Positions 18,177-29,635 of a DNA stretch of 64,000 nt are shown here, piece after piece. Under the pieces are notes generated by a model. That model saw only the letters and a program-made list of their open reading frames with translations. It searched no databases and was not told where the DNA came from. The DNA lies in assembly GCF_029024625.1 (NCBI RefSeq), contig NZ_CP118953.1, positions 1,860,001 through 1,924,000 of the forward strand, in the 5' to 3' direction. A program made the position numbers and the translations under genes. How positions within the stretch are numbered: position 1 is the first letter of the stretch; each line of letters begins with the position of its first letter. The DNA comes from Staphylococcus chromogenes. GTDB lineage: Bacteria; Bacillota; Bacilli; Staphylococcales; Staphylococcaceae.

Positions 18177-21020
18177 TTAATCCTCCATACGTGCTTTATC
18201 ACGTGCTAAAACTTGTTTCAAATATTTCCCGGTGTATGAAGCTTCATTAGCCGCAATGTCTTCTGGTGTTCCTGTTGCAATAATCGTTCCGCCACCATCT
18301 CCGCCTTCAGGACCTAAATCAATTAAATAGTCTGCGGTTTTAATGACATCTAAATTGTGTTCAATAATTACGACTGTGTCACCATTATCCACAATTTTAT
18401 TTAAAACTTTAAGCAAACGACTGATATCATCTACGTGAAGACCTGTGGTAGGTTCATCTAAAATATAAATAGAGCGACCCGTCGAACGTTTATGCAATTC
18501 AGAAGCCAATTTCACACGTTGTGCTTCTCCACCTGATAGTGTCGTTGCAGGCTGACCTAAAGTAATATAGCCTAATCCGACATCTACGAGTGTTTGCAAT
18601 TTTCGTTTGATTTTAGGTATATTTTCAAAAAATATCGTTGCATCTTCTACGGTCATGGCTAAGACGTCAGCAATACTTTTCCCTTTATACGTCACCTCTA
18701 ATGTCTCACGATTATATCGTTTTCCACCACAGACTTCACAAGGCACATAAACATCTGGTAAAAAGTGCATTTCAATCTTTATAATGCCGTCTCCTTTACA
18801 GGCTTCACAGCGTCCACCTTTAACGTTAAAACTGAAGCGCCCTTTTTGGTAACCTCGGACCTTGGCTTCGTTCGTAGAGGCAAAAACGTCACGAATATCG
18901 TCAAAAACACCCGTATATGTGGCTGGATTAGACCGCGGTGTTCTACCTATAGGAGATTGATCAATATCGATAATTTTATCGATTTCATCGATGCCTTTAA
19001 TGGCATCATGTTCTCCTGGTCTCACTTTAGAATTGTTAATTTTTTTAGCCAACGACTTGAATAGCACTTCGTTAACGAGCGAACTTTTTCCAGAGCCAGA
19101 GACCCCTGTCACGACATTCATGACAGATAGAGGAAATGCCACATCAACATTTTTTAAGTTATTACTCCGTGCGCCAAGAATTTCTATTTTACGCTCCGTT
19201 GTTTCACGACGGACTTCAGGAACAGGAATGAATTTTTTGCCGCTTAAATATTGACCTGTAAGTGATTTCTTATTTCGCATGACTTGTTTAGGCGTTCCAT
19301 TCGCGACAACATGCCCTCCGTGATCTCCAGCACCAGGCCCGATATCTACTAAGTAATCCGCTTCCATCATTGTATCTTCATCGTGTTCCACAACAATGAG
19401 CGTATTTCCTAAATCACGCATATCTTTTAAAGTCGCTATCAATCTATCGTTATCTCTTTGATGTAAACCAATGGACGGCTCGTCTAAAACATATAAAACA
19501 CCTGATAATCGAGAGCCAATTTGTGTGGCCAAACGGATACGTTGTGCCTCTCCACCTGATAAGGTTCCTGAAGCACGGTTCAACGTCAAATAGCCTAACC
19601 CCACATTATTAAGGAAATCCAAGCGGGCTATAATTTCTTTGAGTATTAAATTGGCAATTTGTTGATCTTGATTCGAAAGTTCAATATTTTGATAGTAATC
19701 TAAGGCATTTGATATAGATTGTTCTACGACTTGACCAATATTTTTATCCCCTACATAAACAGATAGCGCTTCTCTACTCAACCGATGACCGTGGCAGGTT
19801 TCACATACTTGTTCTGCCATGTATTTTTGCATCATTTCTCTCACATATTCAGACGGTGAATCATGGTAGCGTCGTTCAATATTCGGAACCACACCTTCGA
19901 AAACCATTGTTCTTGTCCGTGATTGGCCGAATTTAGATTTGAAGGTGAAGGTAATTTCTTTTTCTCCTGAGCCGTATAAAATAATGTTTTTTTGTCGCTC
20001 AGTCAGTTTTTTATAGGGTTTATCCATATTAATTTTATAAACTTCACACACACGTTTTAAAAGGGTTGGGTAATAATCCGAACTTGTAGGTTCCCAGGGT
20101 AAAATCGCACCTTCATTCAACGTTTTATCTTTATCTGGCACGACTAAATCTAAATCTACGGTTAACTTTTGTCCGAGTCCATCACAAGTTGAGCATGCGC
20201 CAAATGGACTGTTAAAACTAAACATCCGTGGTTCCAATTCCCCAATTGAAAATCCACAAATTGGACAAGCATGTTTTTCTGAGAATTCTAGCGGTTCCCC
20301 ATCGATGACATCCACAAATAACCGCCCATCTGCAAGTTCTAAAACGGTTTCTATTGAATCAGCTAATCGTGATTCAATGCCAGGTTTAACTACAAGACGG
20401 TCCACAACAATTTCAATGGTATGATTTTTATTTTTATCTAGTTCGGGAACCGCAGTAATATCCATAATTTCACCGTCAACGCGGACACGCACATACCCTT
20501 TTTTACTAATATCGTTTAAAAGTTTTTCATGTGAACCTTTTCGATGATTGACGACGGGCGCTAACAATTGAATCTTAGTGCGTTCTTCAAGTTGAAGAAT
20601 ACGATCGGTCATTTGTTGTACAGTTTGGGACTCAATTTCAATCCCATGGTTCGGACAATAAGGTTTCCCAATACGTGCATAGAGTAATCTGATATAGTCA
20701 TAAATTTCTGTGACAGTCGCGACAGTTGATCGTGGGTTTTTACTCGTCGTTTTTTGATCAATCGAAATGGCAGGTGACAAACCTTCTATCGTATCGACAT
20801 CGGGTTTGTCCATTTGCCCTAGAAACTGTCTCGCATAGGCACTTAAAGATTCCACGTAGCGGCGTTGCCCCTCTGCATAAATGGTGTCAAAAGCAAGTGA
20901 TGATTTACCAGAACCTGACAAGCCTGTCATGACAATTAATTTATGTTTAGGCAATTCAATATCTACATTTTTTAAGTTATGGGCTCTAGCCCCTTTTACA
21001 ACGATTGACGGCTCTTTCAT
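18177..21020 (-). CDS. uvrA: Excinuclease ABC subunit A
   Basis: Damage-sensing ATPase of nucleotide excision repair; 947 residues. Two ABC modules with Walker [10 protein letters not shown] (~31-39) and GVSGSGKSS (~636-644), two LSGGEAQR signatures, and zinc-finger cysteines ([15 protein letters not shown]...CSTCDG and CEACKGDG...CEVCGGKRY). Start at ATG 21020 (SD AAGGGTGA); a GTG nine bases earlier is less likely. It overlaps the end of uvrB and is transcribed with it from the SOS promoter. Confidence 0.97.
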   Translation of the reverse strand: MKEPSIVVKGARAHNLKNVDIELPKHKLIVMTGLSGSGKSSLAFDTIYAEGQRRYVESLSAYARQFLGQMDKPDVDTIEGLSPAISIDQKTTSKNPRSTVATVTEIYDYIRLLYARIGKPYCPNHGIEIESQTVQQMTDRILQLEERTKIQLLAPVVNHRKGSHEKLLNDISKKGYVRVRVDGEIMDITAVPELDKNKNHTIEIVVDRLVVKPGIESRLADSIETVLELADGRLFVDVIDGEPLEFSEKHACPICGFSIGELEPRMFSFNSPFGACSTCDGLGQKLTVDLDLVVPDKDKTLNEGAILPWEPTSSDYYPTLLKRVCEVYKINMDKPYKKLTERQKNIILYGSGEKEITFTFKSKFGQSRTRTMVFEGVVPNIERRYHDSPSEYVREMMQKYMAEQVCETCHGHRLSREALSVYVGDKNIGQVVEQSISNALDYYQNIELSNQDQQIANLILKEIIARLDFLNNVGLGYLTLNRASGTLSGGEAQRIRLATQIGSRLSGVLYVLDEPSIGLHQRDNDRLIATLKDMRDLGNTLIVVEHDEDTMMEADYLVDIGPGAGDHGGHVVANGTPKQVMRNKKSLTGQYLSGKKFIPVPEVRRETTERKIEILGARSNNLKNVDVAFPLSVMNVVTGVSGSGKSSLVNEVLFKSLAKKINNSKVRPGEHDAIKGIDEIDKIIDIDQSPIGRTPRSNPATYTGVFDDIRDVFASTNEAKVRGYQKGRFSFNVKGGRCEACKGDGIIKIEMHFLPDVYVPCEVCGGKRYNRETLEVTYKGKSIADVLAMTVEDATIFFENIPKIKRKLQTLVDVGLGYITLGQPATTLSGGEAQRVKLASELHKRSTGRSIYILDEPTTGLHVDDISRLLKVLNKIVDNGDTVVIIEHNLDVIKTADYLIDLGPEGGDGGGTIIATGTPEDIAANEASYTGKYLKQVLARDKARMED

Positions 21021-21025
21021 TCCAA

Positions 21026-23008
21026 TCACCCTTCTGCTTTTAATTCAAATAATAAATCTCTCAATTCGGTCGCTTTTTCAAAATCTAACGCTTTGGCTGC
21101 TTCTTTCATTTCTTTTTCTATATTTTGAATCGTTTTTTGTCTTTCTTTCTTCGTGAGTTTCTTCGGTACTTCTTTACGGTTATCAGCATTGGTTTCATCT
21201 GTTTCAACAGTAGCACTTATCACATCATGTATTTTTTTGTTAATCGTTTTAGGTGTAATGCCATGCTCCTCATTATATGCCATTTGGATGTTACGTCGAC
21301 GTTCTGTTTCATCAATCGCATATTGCATAGAATCTGTCATTTTATCAGCATACATAATCACTTCACCTTTGTCATTACGTGCTGCACGTCCAATCGTTTG
21401 AATTAACGAACGCTCTGAACGTAAAAATCCTTCTTTGTCTGCATCCAAGATGACCACCAGAGAAACTTCTGGAATATCAATACCTTCTCTTAGTAAGTTA
21501 ATTCCGATTAAAACATCAAACGTTCCCATACGTAAATCACGAATAATTTCAATACGCTCTAATGTTTTAATTTCAGAGTGTAAATAATTGACTTTGACGC
21601 CCGCTTCTTTAAGATATGTCGTTAAATCTTCACTCATCTTTTTCGTTAATGTAGTGATGAGGACACGTTCATTACGTTCGACACGTTCATGGATTTCGGA
21701 TAATAAATCGTCAATTTGATTTTTAGTAGGACGCACTTCGATTTTAGGGTCTAAAAGTCCTGTCGGTCGAATAATTTGTTCAACCATTTCATCTGTATGT
21801 TCTAATTCATAAGGACCCGGCGTTGCGGAAACATACACCAATTGTTTCGCTTTTTCTTCAAACTCTTCAAATTTTAATGGACGGTTGTCTAAGGCGCTTG
21901 GCAAACGAAAGCCGTGTTCAACTAAAACGTTTTTTCGGGCTTGGTCTCCATTATACATTCCCCGAATCTGAGGTAAGGTCACATGGGATTCGTCTATCAT
22001 GATGAGCCAGTCCTCACCGAAATAGTCTAAGAGTGTATAAGGGGTAGATCCTAATGGGCGTAACGTTAAATGAACGGAATAGTTTTCGATGCCTGAACAA
22101 AATCCCATTTCTCGCATCATTTCTAAATCATAATTTGTACGCTGTTCTAAGCGCTGAGCCTCTAAAAGTTTATTTTCACTGCGAAGTTTTTCAAGTTGTG
22201 TTGCTAATTCCTTTTCAATACGTTCAATGGCTAATTTCATCTTTTCATCGCGTGTGACGAAGTGAGATGCTGGGAATAAAGCAAAATGTTCACGCTCACG
22301 TAAAACTTCTCCAGTTAAATAATTGATTTCACTCACACGGTCAATTTCATCACCAAAAAATTCAACACGAATACATAGCTCGTCTTTAGAGGCCGGGAAA
22401 ATTTCAACGACATCTCCTCTAACGCGGAATGTTCCCCGTTTAAAGTCAATGTCATTTCGTGTATATTGAACATCAACTAATTTTCTTAGCAATTCGCTGC
22501 GGTCCATTTCCATACCGACGCGTATACTCACAACTAAATCTTTATATTCATCCGGGTTCCCTAAACCATAGATACAACTAACACTTGCGATGATGATTAC
22601 GTCATCTCTTTCGAACAACGCACTTGTCGCTGAGTGCCGTAGTTGGTCAATCTCATCATTAATAGAGGCATCCTTTTCAATAAAAGTGTCTGTGGAGGGT
22701 ACATAAGCTTCTGGTTGATAGTAGTCATAATAGCTGACAAAATATTCGACTCTATTTTCAGGGAAGAATTCTTTAAACTCGCTATAAAGCTGTCCTGCTA
22801 ACGTTTTATTATGGGCAATGATTAAGGTCGGTTTCCCAACTTCTTTGATGACATTACTCATCGTAAAAGTTTTACCCGTTCCAGTGGCACCGAGTAAGGT
22901 TTGATGGCGTTTACCTTCATTGATACCTTTGGCAAGTTCAGCAATCGCCTTAGGTTGGTCCCCTTGTGGATCAAATTCTGAAGCAATCTTAAAATCATGG
23001 TGCTCCAT
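21026..23008 (-). CDS. uvrB: Excinuclease ABC subunit B
   Basis: Helicase-like damage verifier that loads UvrC; 660 residues. Walker A GATGTGKT (~40-47), beta-hairpin region [21 protein letters not shown] (~92-112), DESH box (~335), SAT motif, and the C-terminal UvrC-binding UVR coiled coil (~620-655). Promoter -35 TTGGAA (23067-23072), 18 bases, -10 TAAAAT (23043-23048), overlapped by a LexA box. First gene of the uvrB-uvrA-small protein operon. Confidence 0.97.
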   Translation of the reverse strand: MEHHDFKIASEFDPQGDQPKAIAELAKGINEGKRHQTLLGATGTGKTFTMSNVIKEVGKPTLIIAHNKTLAGQLYSEFKEFFPENRVEYFVSYYDYYQPEAYVPSTDTFIEKDASINDEIDQLRHSATSALFERDDVIIIASVSCIYGLGNPDEYKDLVVSIRVGMEMDRSELLRKLVDVQYTRNDIDFKRGTFRVRGDVVEIFPASKDELCIRVEFFGDEIDRVSEINYLTGEVLREREHFALFPASHFVTRDEKMKLAIERIEKELATQLEKLRSENKLLEAQRLEQRTNYDLEMMREMGFCSGIENYSVHLTLRPLGSTPYTLLDYFGEDWLIMIDESHVTLPQIRGMYNGDQARKNVLVEHGFRLPSALDNRPLKFEEFEEKAKQLVYVSATPGPYELEHTDEMVEQIIRPTGLLDPKIEVRPTKNQIDDLLSEIHERVERNERVLITTLTKKMSEDLTTYLKEAGVKVNYLHSEIKTLERIEIIRDLRMGTFDVLIGINLLREGIDIPEVSLVVILDADKEGFLRSERSLIQTIGRAARNDKGEVIMYADKMTDSMQYAIDETERRRNIQMAYNEEHGITPKTINKKIHDVISATVETDETNADNRKEVPKKLTKKERQKTIQNIEKEMKEAAKALDFEKATELRDLLFELKAEG

Positions 23009-23069
23009 CTATGTTCGCCCCTTTCACAGCAATATTAAACATATTTTAACAAATTTTTTCAGTTTATTC

Positions 23070-23083
23070 CAAACATCTGTTCG
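23070..23083 (-). promoter_or_regulatory. LexA (SOS) box of uvrBA
   Basis: Minus strand CGAACAGATGTTTG, one mismatch from the Gram-positive consensus CGAAC-N4-GTTCG. It overlaps the predicted -35 of uvrB. Confidence 0.88.
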
Positions 23084-23127
23084 GCAATTTCAACTCTCTT
23101 TTTTCACTTTCCACTATAACAAACATC

Positions 23128-23171
23128 TAAAAGAAGGATAAGATATCCATATGAGGGGTATCTTATCCTTC
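23128..23171 (-). terminator. Terminator of csbA
   Basis: 16-bp stem GAAGGATAAGATATCC paired with 23156-23171, overlapping the csbA stop codon; the U tail is short (UUUU). Confidence 0.7.
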
Positions 23172-23408
23172 AGTATCGTGATGTTTATGAATATGCAATT
23201 GATCAACAATAATATAACCTGCTAATAGCGAAACGACATCTAAAAAAATAATCCATTCATTATGAAAAAAACCTTTGTAGACAGAGGCGCCAATCAAGAC
23301 AAGCGTGATGAAAGTTCCCACCCATTTACTGCGTGTAATTGCACTAAAAATAACGACAAGAACACACGGAAAAAAGGCTGCTAGCATATACCAAATCAAT
23401 GGAATCAC
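23163..23408 (-). CDS. csbA: CsbA-family small membrane protein
   Basis: 81 residues with three hydrophobic segments (~1-24, ~28-46, ~50-68) and a polar His-rich tail (HIHKHHDTEG). Matches the CsbA / DUF2198 family, a sigma-B-controlled membrane protein of unknown activity, and lies beside uvrB as expected. GTG start overlapping the stop of the HD gene by four bases (GTGA), so it is translationally coupled. I found no GTTT-N14-GGGTAT sigma-B element in the 60 bases I checked upstream. Confidence 0.85.
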   Translation of the reverse strand: MIPLIWYMLAAFFPCVLVVIFSAITRSKWVGTFITLVLIGASVYKGFFHNEWIIFLDVVSLLAGYIIVDQLHIHKHHDTEG

Positions 23409-24046
23409 GCTTTCTTATTGTTTAATATTTGCATCGTTGTTTCACGCAACTCTGAACGTGGAATAAATTTTTCAGTGAGCATTTCGGGAATGATATTTTC
23501 AATAAAATCTTGAACAGAATATAGATGATCAAACTGCATAATCGTTTCTAAACTCATCTCATAAATTTCAAAAAATAAAGGTTCTGGATTACGTTTTTGA
23601 ATTTCACCAAACGTTTCATAAAGAAGATCAATCTTATCAGCCACTGCTAATATTTGCCCTTCTAACGAATCATCTTTACCCTCTTGAAGTCTTTGGCGAT
23701 AGATGTCTCTATATTTTTCTGGTATTTCCTCGGTAATAAAAGTATCTACCATCTCTTCTTCAACTTGTGAAAACAATTTTTTTAATTCGCCACTCGCATA
23801 TTTTACGGGTGTTTTAATATCCCCTGTAAATATTTCAGCAAAGTCGTGATTCAACGCCTTCTCATACAAACTTTTCCAATCGACTTCTTTACCGTGATAT
23901 TCTTCCACCGTTCCTAAATACTGCGCAATTTTCGTTACTTTAAAAGAATGCGCAGCCACGTTATGTTCAAAATATTTGAATTTACCTGGCAAACGAATTA
24001 ATTTTTCTAAATCAGATAGTCTTTTAAAATATTGATGTACACCCAT
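23405..24046 (-). CDS. HD-domain phosphohydrolase (YfbR-like)
   Basis: 213 residues. Metal ligands of the HD fold: H33 (AAHSFKV), H67-D68 (LNHDFAE) and the Asp of AVADKIDLL near residue 145. YfbR-type enzymes hydrolyse 5'-deoxyribonucleotides; activity here is inferred from the family. Start moved to ATG 24046, preceded by AGGGGGT; the longer frame starts in a region of short inverted repeats with no SD. Overlaps csbA by four bases. Confidence 0.88.
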   Translation of the reverse strand: MGVHQYFKRLSDLEKLIRLPGKFKYFEHNVAAHSFKVTKIAQYLGTVEEYHGKEVDWKSLYEKALNHDFAEIFTGDIKTPVKYASGELKKLFSQVEEEMVDTFITEEIPEKYRDIYRQRLQEGKDDSLEGQILAVADKIDLLYETFGEIQKRNPEPLFFEIYEMSLETIMQFDHLYSVQDFIENIIPEMLTEKFIPRSELRETTMQILNNKKA

Positions 24047-24174
24047 TACCAGACCCCCTATCACGTCGTTGAGCTTGTTCCGTTTTCTGAAAGTATTTTC
24101 TAGTTTGATGATAATATAACACAAAATGAACGATTCTATCACTATATATATTCATTGAATATAAATATTCACAT

Positions 24175-25038
24175 TTAATGAATATAATCGTACTGATTGA
24201 AATCGTGAATGATTCTTTGATTGACCACATATGGCGCTATCCAATTCATCTCTGAAACAATAATATGCGTGGGTAAGATTTTTTCTACAATGGCCACGTG
24301 TCCATACACGCCTTCTTTGGTAACAAGAATCGCTCCAAGTTGAGGTGTGTTATTAACGACAAAACCTTGATAGCGTGCCTGATCACCCCAATATTTTGCA
24401 TCTCCCCAAAGGTTAGAAATAGGTGAATTTAATTCCAAGCGTCTCTGAAATGCATAAAATGTACATTGGCCTTGTGTATAAAGATTAATCGGCACGTTAT
24501 GTTTTGGAAGAGATATGACTTTGTTTGGAACGAACGGCAAAACTGGTCGTATTAACTTATCTTTTTTAGCATGCTTGTGGGTGATTTTCTTTTGTACTAC
24601 TCGTCGTGCCCTTTGCTTGCGGGCATATTTTTGAGATTGTTGTAGAGTGTGTAATGGGCGTTGCTCAATTTGAGGATTTTTAGTCAGTTGAGGTTCAAAT
24701 AGAATCGCTAACCCTTTCGGTGAAAGCGCAAGCCATTGATTCGTCTGGAGTGAATGAAAATGGGGATTATAATTTTGAAATTCCTTCTCAGTCAAATGAT
24801 AACGTTTTAATATATGCGAAAGTTGTTCATCGGGTTGTACCCTGTGCACATGTTTATTTGGAAAACGTATAGTATCAAAGTGAATTTTTTCTTTTGAGAT
24901 TTTAGGGTTTAATTTTTCTATCTCTTTAGTTGAGACCCCTGTCGCTTGTGCAATTTCAGAAATTGTCATCTGTTGAGGTAGTGCCACCTCTTGTGTAGGC
25001 ACTAATAATGTCATGACAGTGACGATGAAACCCTTCAT
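24175..25038 (-). CDS. LysM-CHAP cell-wall hydrolase-like protein
   Basis: 287 residues. Short N-terminal hydrophobic segment (1-20, a weak signal peptide), two LysM-like modules (~23-62 and ~64-108, e.g. DEQLSHILKRYHLTEKEFQNYNP), a Lys/Arg-rich linker (~135-165), and a CHAP domain (~180-287) with catalytic C192 (GQCTFYAF), H247 (GHVAIVE) and the third-position residue in SEMNW (263-266). CHAP enzymes cut peptidoglycan peptides or the MurNAc-Ala bond. It is monocistronic and conserved next to prfB in staphylococci. The linker is unusually basic. Confidence 0.88.
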   Translation of the reverse strand: MKGFIVTVMTLLVPTQEVALPQQMTISEIAQATGVSTKEIEKLNPKISKEKIHFDTIRFPNKHVHRVQPDEQLSHILKRYHLTEKEFQNYNPHFHSLQTNQWLALSPKGLAILFEPQLTKNPQIEQRPLHTLQQSQKYARKQRARRVVQKKITHKHAKKDKLIRPVLPFVPNKVISLPKHNVPINLYTQGQCTFYAFQRRLELNSPISNLWGDAKYWGDQARYQGFVVNNTPQLGAILVTKEGVYGHVAIVEKILPTHIIVSEMNWIAPYVVNQRIIHDFNQYDYIH

Positions 25039-25067
25039 AAAGTCAAACTCCTAATCCTTTTTTAATT

Positions 25068-25110
25068 CAAAAAACTTGGAGTAAAGAAATCAATATCTAC
25101 ACTCCAAGTT
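25068..25110 (-). terminator. Terminator of secA-prfB
   Basis: 10-bp stem AACTTGGAGT / ACTCCAAGTT (25073-25082 with 25101-25110), then six U on the minus strand. Confidence 0.85.
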
Positions 25111-25124
25111 TCAATAGCTACTTT

Positions 25125-26229
25125 TTATTTTAATTGACTGCGTAAATAAGCATCAATGAAGGCGCCGATGTCACCGTCCATTACTGCATTCACATTTCCG
25201 GTCTCTTCATTCGTTCGATGGTCTTTAACCATTGAGTAAGGATGGAAAACATAGGAACGAATTTGACTTCCCCAGCCTATCTCTTTCTGTTCTCCACGTA
25301 TTTCAGCAAGTTCACGCTCTTTTTGTTCAATTTCTAATTGATACAGCTTAGCTTTTAACATTTTCATTGCGGCTTCTCGGTTTTTAATTTGTGAACGTTC
25401 ATTTTGGTTGTTCACGACAATACCTGTCGGATGGTGAGTGATACGAATGGCAGATTCCGTTTTATTGATGTGTTGTCCACCTGCACCAGAAGCACGGAAT
25501 GTATCTACTGTAATATCATCAGGATTAATTTCGACTTCAATTTTTTCATTATTAAACTCTGGAATGACGTCACATGAAGCAAATGAAGTATGGCGTCGAC
25601 CTGATGAATCAAAAGGTGAAATACGCACTAAACGATGAACACCTTTTTCAGCTTTTAAATAACCATATGCATTGTGCCCTTTAACGATCATTGTCACACT
25701 TTTAACGCCTGCTTCATCCCCTGCTTGGTAATCCGCAATTTCAACTTTAAAACCTTGTTGTTCACAAAAGCGTTGGTACATACGTAGCAGCATATTCGTC
25801 CAATCTTGTGACTCTGTACCACCCGCACCCGGATGAAGTTCCATGATGGCGTTATTGGCATCATGTTCACCGTCAAGCAACAACTGTAATTCAAAACGAT
25901 CTATTTTCTTATCATAGTCAGCCACAGTCGCTTCTAATTCATTCTTCATTTCTTCATCATATTCTTCTTGTAATAATTCATAAGTTGCCATCATATCTTC
26001 AATATCATGATTTATTTCATGATACGTATTGACAACTGACTTCAGCGCATTATTTTGATCAATAATCTCTTGCGCACGTGCTTGATCGTCCCAAAATGTG
26101 GTTTCAGCCATCATTTCTTCATACTCTTGAATATCGGTCTCTTTTTTTTCTAAGTCAAAGAGACCCCCTAAGCTGATCAAGTTTAGTCTCGAAGTTTTCA
26201 ATATGACGTTTTATCTCTGATAGTTCCAT
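25125..26229 (-). CDS. prfB: Peptide chain release factor 2 with programmed +1 frameshift
   Basis: Releases peptides at UGA and UAA. ATG 26229 (SD AAGGAG) opens 24 codons, [10 protein letters not shown]...QLRGSL, ending in CTT-TGA-C at 26154-26160. An internal SD-like AGGGGG (26164-26169) sits three bases before CTT, the classic RF2 autoregulation signal. Slipping +1 at CTT continues as [10 protein letters not shown] for 343 codons, 367 residues in all. SPF (anticodon-like) and GGQ (GAGGQHINK) motifs are intact. The TTG at 26201, which would give an unshifted product, is an artefact. It starts 23 bases after secA, so the two are one operon. Confidence 0.97.
26154..26169 (-). promoter_or_regulatory. 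RF2 programmed frameshift signal
   Basis: AGGGGG, three bases, CTT TGA C. When RF2 is scarce the ribosome pauses at UGA, the internal SD-like element pairs with 16S rRNA and the ribosome slips +1. Confidence 0.96.
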
Positions 26230-26252
26230 TACGGCACTCCTTACCTTTTTTA

Positions 26253-28781
26253 TTATTTACCACAACAGTTTTTATATTTTTTGCCACTTCCGCAAGGACA
26301 AGGTTCATTACGTCCTACTTCGTGCTCTTTAACGATAGGTTGAGGTTTTACTTTTTCTTTCCCATCGTTCGTAGAGACGTGTTGACCTTCAAATTCCTTT
26401 GTCTTTTCACGTTGCACGTCATCTTCAACTGTCACAACTGATTTTAAGATGTATTTACTTACATCTTCTTCAATGCCTTGCATCATAATATCGAAAAGTT
26501 CATGACCTTCATTTTGGTAATCACGTAAAGGATTTTGTTGACCATAGGAACGTAAATGAATCCCTTGTCTCAATTGATCCATTGTATCGATGTGGGACGT
26601 CCATCGTTCATCAATAGAACGTAATAAAATCATTCTTTCAAATTCTGGCATACGCTCACCAAGGGCTTCTTTTTGACGATTGTATGCTTTTTCTATTTTT
26701 TCCCAAATGATGTCGAAAATATCTTCACGATCTTTGCCTTTGATTTCCTCTTCTTTCAATTCACCTTCATGCAAGAACACATCTTCCACATAATGAATTA
26801 GTGGTTCATAATCGGGATTTTCAGCATCTTCATTCACGTGATATTGAATCGTACGTTCAAGTGTTGATTTTAACATTTCAATGACAAGGGCTGAACTGCT
26901 TTCTTCATCGATAATTCGATTACGCTCTTCGTACATGATTTCACGTTGTTTACGTAACACTTCATCGTATTCTAGAATCCGTTTACGTGCATCAAAGTTG
27001 TTACCTTCCACACGTTTTTGTGCGGATTCAACCGCACGCGATACCATTTTAGATTCAATTGGTGTGGAATCGTCCATACCCAGTCGATTCATCATGGATT
27101 GCATACGTTCAGAACCAAACCGTACCATTAAATCATCTTGAAGTGACAAGTAAAAACGGCTGTCTCCACGGTCTCCTTGTCGACCTGAACGTCCACGCAA
27201 TTGGTCATCAATACGTCGTGATTCATGTCTTTCAGTCCCGATAACTGCAAGACCTCCTAAATCTTCTACGCCTTCTCCAAGCTTAATGTCCGTACCACGA
27301 CCGGCCATGTTTGTAGCAATCGTTACAGCACCGCGTTGTCCTGCATCTGCTACAATTTCGGCTTCACGTTCGTGGTTTTTCGCATTAAGTACGCTATGGC
27401 GAATACCACGTTTTTTAAGTAAGTTTGAAATGTATTCACTCGTTTCCACTGCAACTGTACCCAAGAGCACAGGTTGGCCTTTACGGTGTTTTTCAATCAC
27501 TTCTTCGACCACTGCATCAAATTTTCCTTTTTGACTGACATAAATTAAATCAGAATGATCCACACGTTGGACAGGACGGTTGGTAGGGATTTGCGTTACG
27601 GTCATATTATATATATTTCTAAATTCTTCTTCTTCCGTTTTAGCTGTCCCTGTCATACCTGCTAATTTATTGTACATTCTAAAGTAGTTTTGGAAGGTGA
27701 TAGAAGCCATTGTTTTAGACTCATTTTGAATTTTAACCGATTCTTTAGCTTCAATAGCTTGATGTAACCCTTCTGAAAATCGTCGTCCGGGCATTGTACG
27801 ACCTGTGAATTGGTCAACAATTAAAATTTCGCCATTTGATACCATATAATCTATATCACGAGCCATTGTATAATGCGCTCTTAATGCAAGGTTGATGTGG
27901 TGAATGATATCCACATGTCGCACATCATATAAATTGTCAATTTTAAACATACGTTCTGCTTTGTCAATCCCTTGCTCAGTAAGCTGAATCGCTTTTGTTT
28001 GTACATCATAATTATAATCATCTTCAGCTTTTAGCATTTTGGCAAAGACGTTGGCTTGCGTATACAATGATGTTGATTTTTCTGCCTCACCAGAAATAAT
28101 CAGAGGTGTACGCGCTTCATCGATTAAAATTGAGTCAACTTCATCGATAATAGCAAAATTCAACTTGCGCATAACGCGATCCTCTTTATAGTTCACCATG
28201 TTATCTCGTAAATAGTCGAAGCCCAGTTCATTGTTTGTACTGTACGTAATGTCTTTTGCGTAAGCATCACGTTTTTCGTGTGTTTGTAAACTATTCGTGT
28301 TAAGTCCTACATTAAGCCCTAAAAATTCATATAAATGCGCCATCTCTTCACTTTGAGAGGAAGCTAAATATTCATTGACAGTGATAACGTGGACACCACG
28401 TCCAGTTAATGCATTCAAATACGTTGGCATTGTGGCAGTTAATGTTTTACCTTCACCCGTTCTCATCTCTGCAATATCGCCTTTATGAATCGCAATACCA
28501 CCCATAATTTGAACTTTATAAGGAACCATACCAAATACGCGTTTTGATGCTTCTCTGACAAGTGCAAACGCCTCTGGTAAAATTTCATCAAGTTTATTAT
28601 CCTGTTTTTTTCGATCTTCTATTTCTTGCAATTGTTCCTGAAATTTGCGTGTTTTCTCTTTAATTTCATCATCAGTTAAAATTGCCATGTCTTCTTCCAA
28701 GGCAATAACTTTGTCCGCAAGTTTTCCAAGTCTTTTGACTTCTCGGTTATTACCTTCAACCAGTTTCGTTAAAAAACCCAT
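26253..28781 (-). CDS. secA: Preprotein translocase ATPase SecA
   Basis: Motor of the Sec export channel; 842 residues. Walker A GEGKT (109-113), DEVD Walker B near 208, helicase motif VI ([17 protein letters not shown]), and the C-terminal zinc/SecB-type tail [24 protein letters not shown]. It exports the aureolysin, amidase and CHAP proteins seen in this window. Cotranscribed with prfB; separated from hpf by a terminator. Confidence 0.98.
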   Translation of the reverse strand: MGFLTKLVEGNNREVKRLGKLADKVIALEEDMAILTDDEIKEKTRKFQEQLQEIEDRKKQDNKLDEILPEAFALVREASKRVFGMVPYKVQIMGGIAIHKGDIAEMRTGEGKTLTATMPTYLNALTGRGVHVITVNEYLASSQSEEMAHLYEFLGLNVGLNTNSLQTHEKRDAYAKDITYSTNNELGFDYLRDNMVNYKEDRVMRKLNFAIIDEVDSILIDEARTPLIISGEAEKSTSLYTQANVFAKMLKAEDDYNYDVQTKAIQLTEQGIDKAERMFKIDNLYDVRHVDIIHHINLALRAHYTMARDIDYMVSNGEILIVDQFTGRTMPGRRFSEGLHQAIEAKESVKIQNESKTMASITFQNYFRMYNKLAGMTGTAKTEEEEFRNIYNMTVTQIPTNRPVQRVDHSDLIYVSQKGKFDAVVEEVIEKHRKGQPVLLGTVAVETSEYISNLLKKRGIRHSVLNAKNHEREAEIVADAGQRGAVTIATNMAGRGTDIKLGEGVEDLGGLAVIGTERHESRRIDDQLRGRSGRQGDRGDSRFYLSLQDDLMVRFGSERMQSMMNRLGMDDSTPIESKMVSRAVESAQKRVEGNNFDARKRILEYDEVLRKQREIMYEERNRIIDEESSSALVIEMLKSTLERTIQYHVNEDAENPDYEPLIHYVEDVFLHEGELKEEEIKGKDREDIFDIIWEKIEKAYNRQKEALGERMPEFERMILLRSIDERWTSHIDTMDQLRQGIHLRSYGQQNPLRDYQNEGHELFDIMMQGIEEDVSKYILKSVVTVEDDVQREKTKEFEGQHVSTNDGKEKVKPQPIVKEHEVGRNEPCPCGSGKKYKNCCGK

Positions 28782-28934
28782 TTATTTCGCTCCTTTAGCA
28801 ATAAACTGTGCTCTCTTACAACAACACATCATATCATTTTTAGGTATAAATTTATACTCATATACTTAGTGTTTAAGAAAATACTAAGTAATATATACCA
28901 CAACGTAATAATTTCACGTCAGAATGTTAGTACT

Positions 28935-28968
28935 AAAAAAGAGCCTACAGATGTGCTATAGGCTCTTT
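28935..28968 (-). terminator. Terminator of hpf
   Basis: Stem AAAGAGCCTA-CAG / CTA-TAGGCTCTTT with a five-base loop, then six U on the minus strand. Confidence 0.9.
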
Positions 28969-29001
28969 CGGTAACAACATTTATATTTGTAACATACAAT
29001 T

Positions 29002-29571
29002 TTAATCTAAAGCTTCTGTTTCAATCAGACCATATTTTCCATCTTTACGACGATAAACAATGCTAGTACCTTCTGTTTCTCTGTCGTGGAATACAAAGAA
29101 GTCATGTCCTAATAAGTTCATTTGAAGTACAGCTTCTTCTGAGTCCATTGGTTTTAAACCGAATGTTTTAGAACGAATGATTTCAATGTCTGATTCAGAT
29201 GTTTCATTGTCAATTTCAGGTGTAGTTGCTTCTGCATCTACGAAAATATCTTGTTCATTACCGCGATCACGGTTTTTTCTATTCACGCGTGTTTTATATT
29301 TACGAACTTGACGTTCTAATTTGCTCGTAATTAAGTCAATACCCGCATATAAATCATCATGACGCTCTTCAGCTCTTAAAGTAACGTTTTTAAGCGGAAT
29401 CGTTACTTCAATTTTAGTACTTGAGTTTTGGTAAGTTTTTACTTTAACATGTGCTGTTGCATTAGGCACATTCGTAAAGTATCGTTCTAATTTACCAATT
29501 TTGTCCTCAATATAATTGCGAATTGCATCTGTGATTGTGAGGTTGTCTCCATGAATTTCAAAGTTAATCAT
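29002..29571 (-). CDS. hpf: Long ribosome hibernation-promoting factor
   Basis: 189 residues: N-terminal HPF/RaiA domain (~1-95, beginning [32 protein letters not shown]) that blocks the decoding site, an acidic linker (~105-130), and the C-terminal dimerisation domain (~132-187, with [38 protein letters not shown]) that pairs ribosomes into 100S particles. Start at 29571 with AAAGGAGCG upstream; six extra codons in the longer frame cover the SD. Confidence 0.97.
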   Translation of the reverse strand: MINFEIHGDNLTITDAIRNYIEDKIGKLERYFTNVPNATAHVKVKTYQNSSTKIEVTIPLKNVTLRAEERHDDLYAGIDLITSKLERQVRKYKTRVNRKNRDRGNEQDIFVDAEATTPEIDNETSESDIEIIRSKTFGLKPMDSEEAVLQMNLLGHDFFVFHDRETEGTSIVYRRKDGKYGLIETEALD

Positions 29572-29635
29572 AGTGCTCGCTCCTTTCAACCTCTTGCTAT
29601 AATATATTTCTTACTTATATTTTACCACGTTTACG

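Noticed and set aside
26158..26201. TTG start giving a 358-residue RF2 without frameshift
   Set aside because: No SD, and it would discard the complete CTT-TGA-C frameshift signal.
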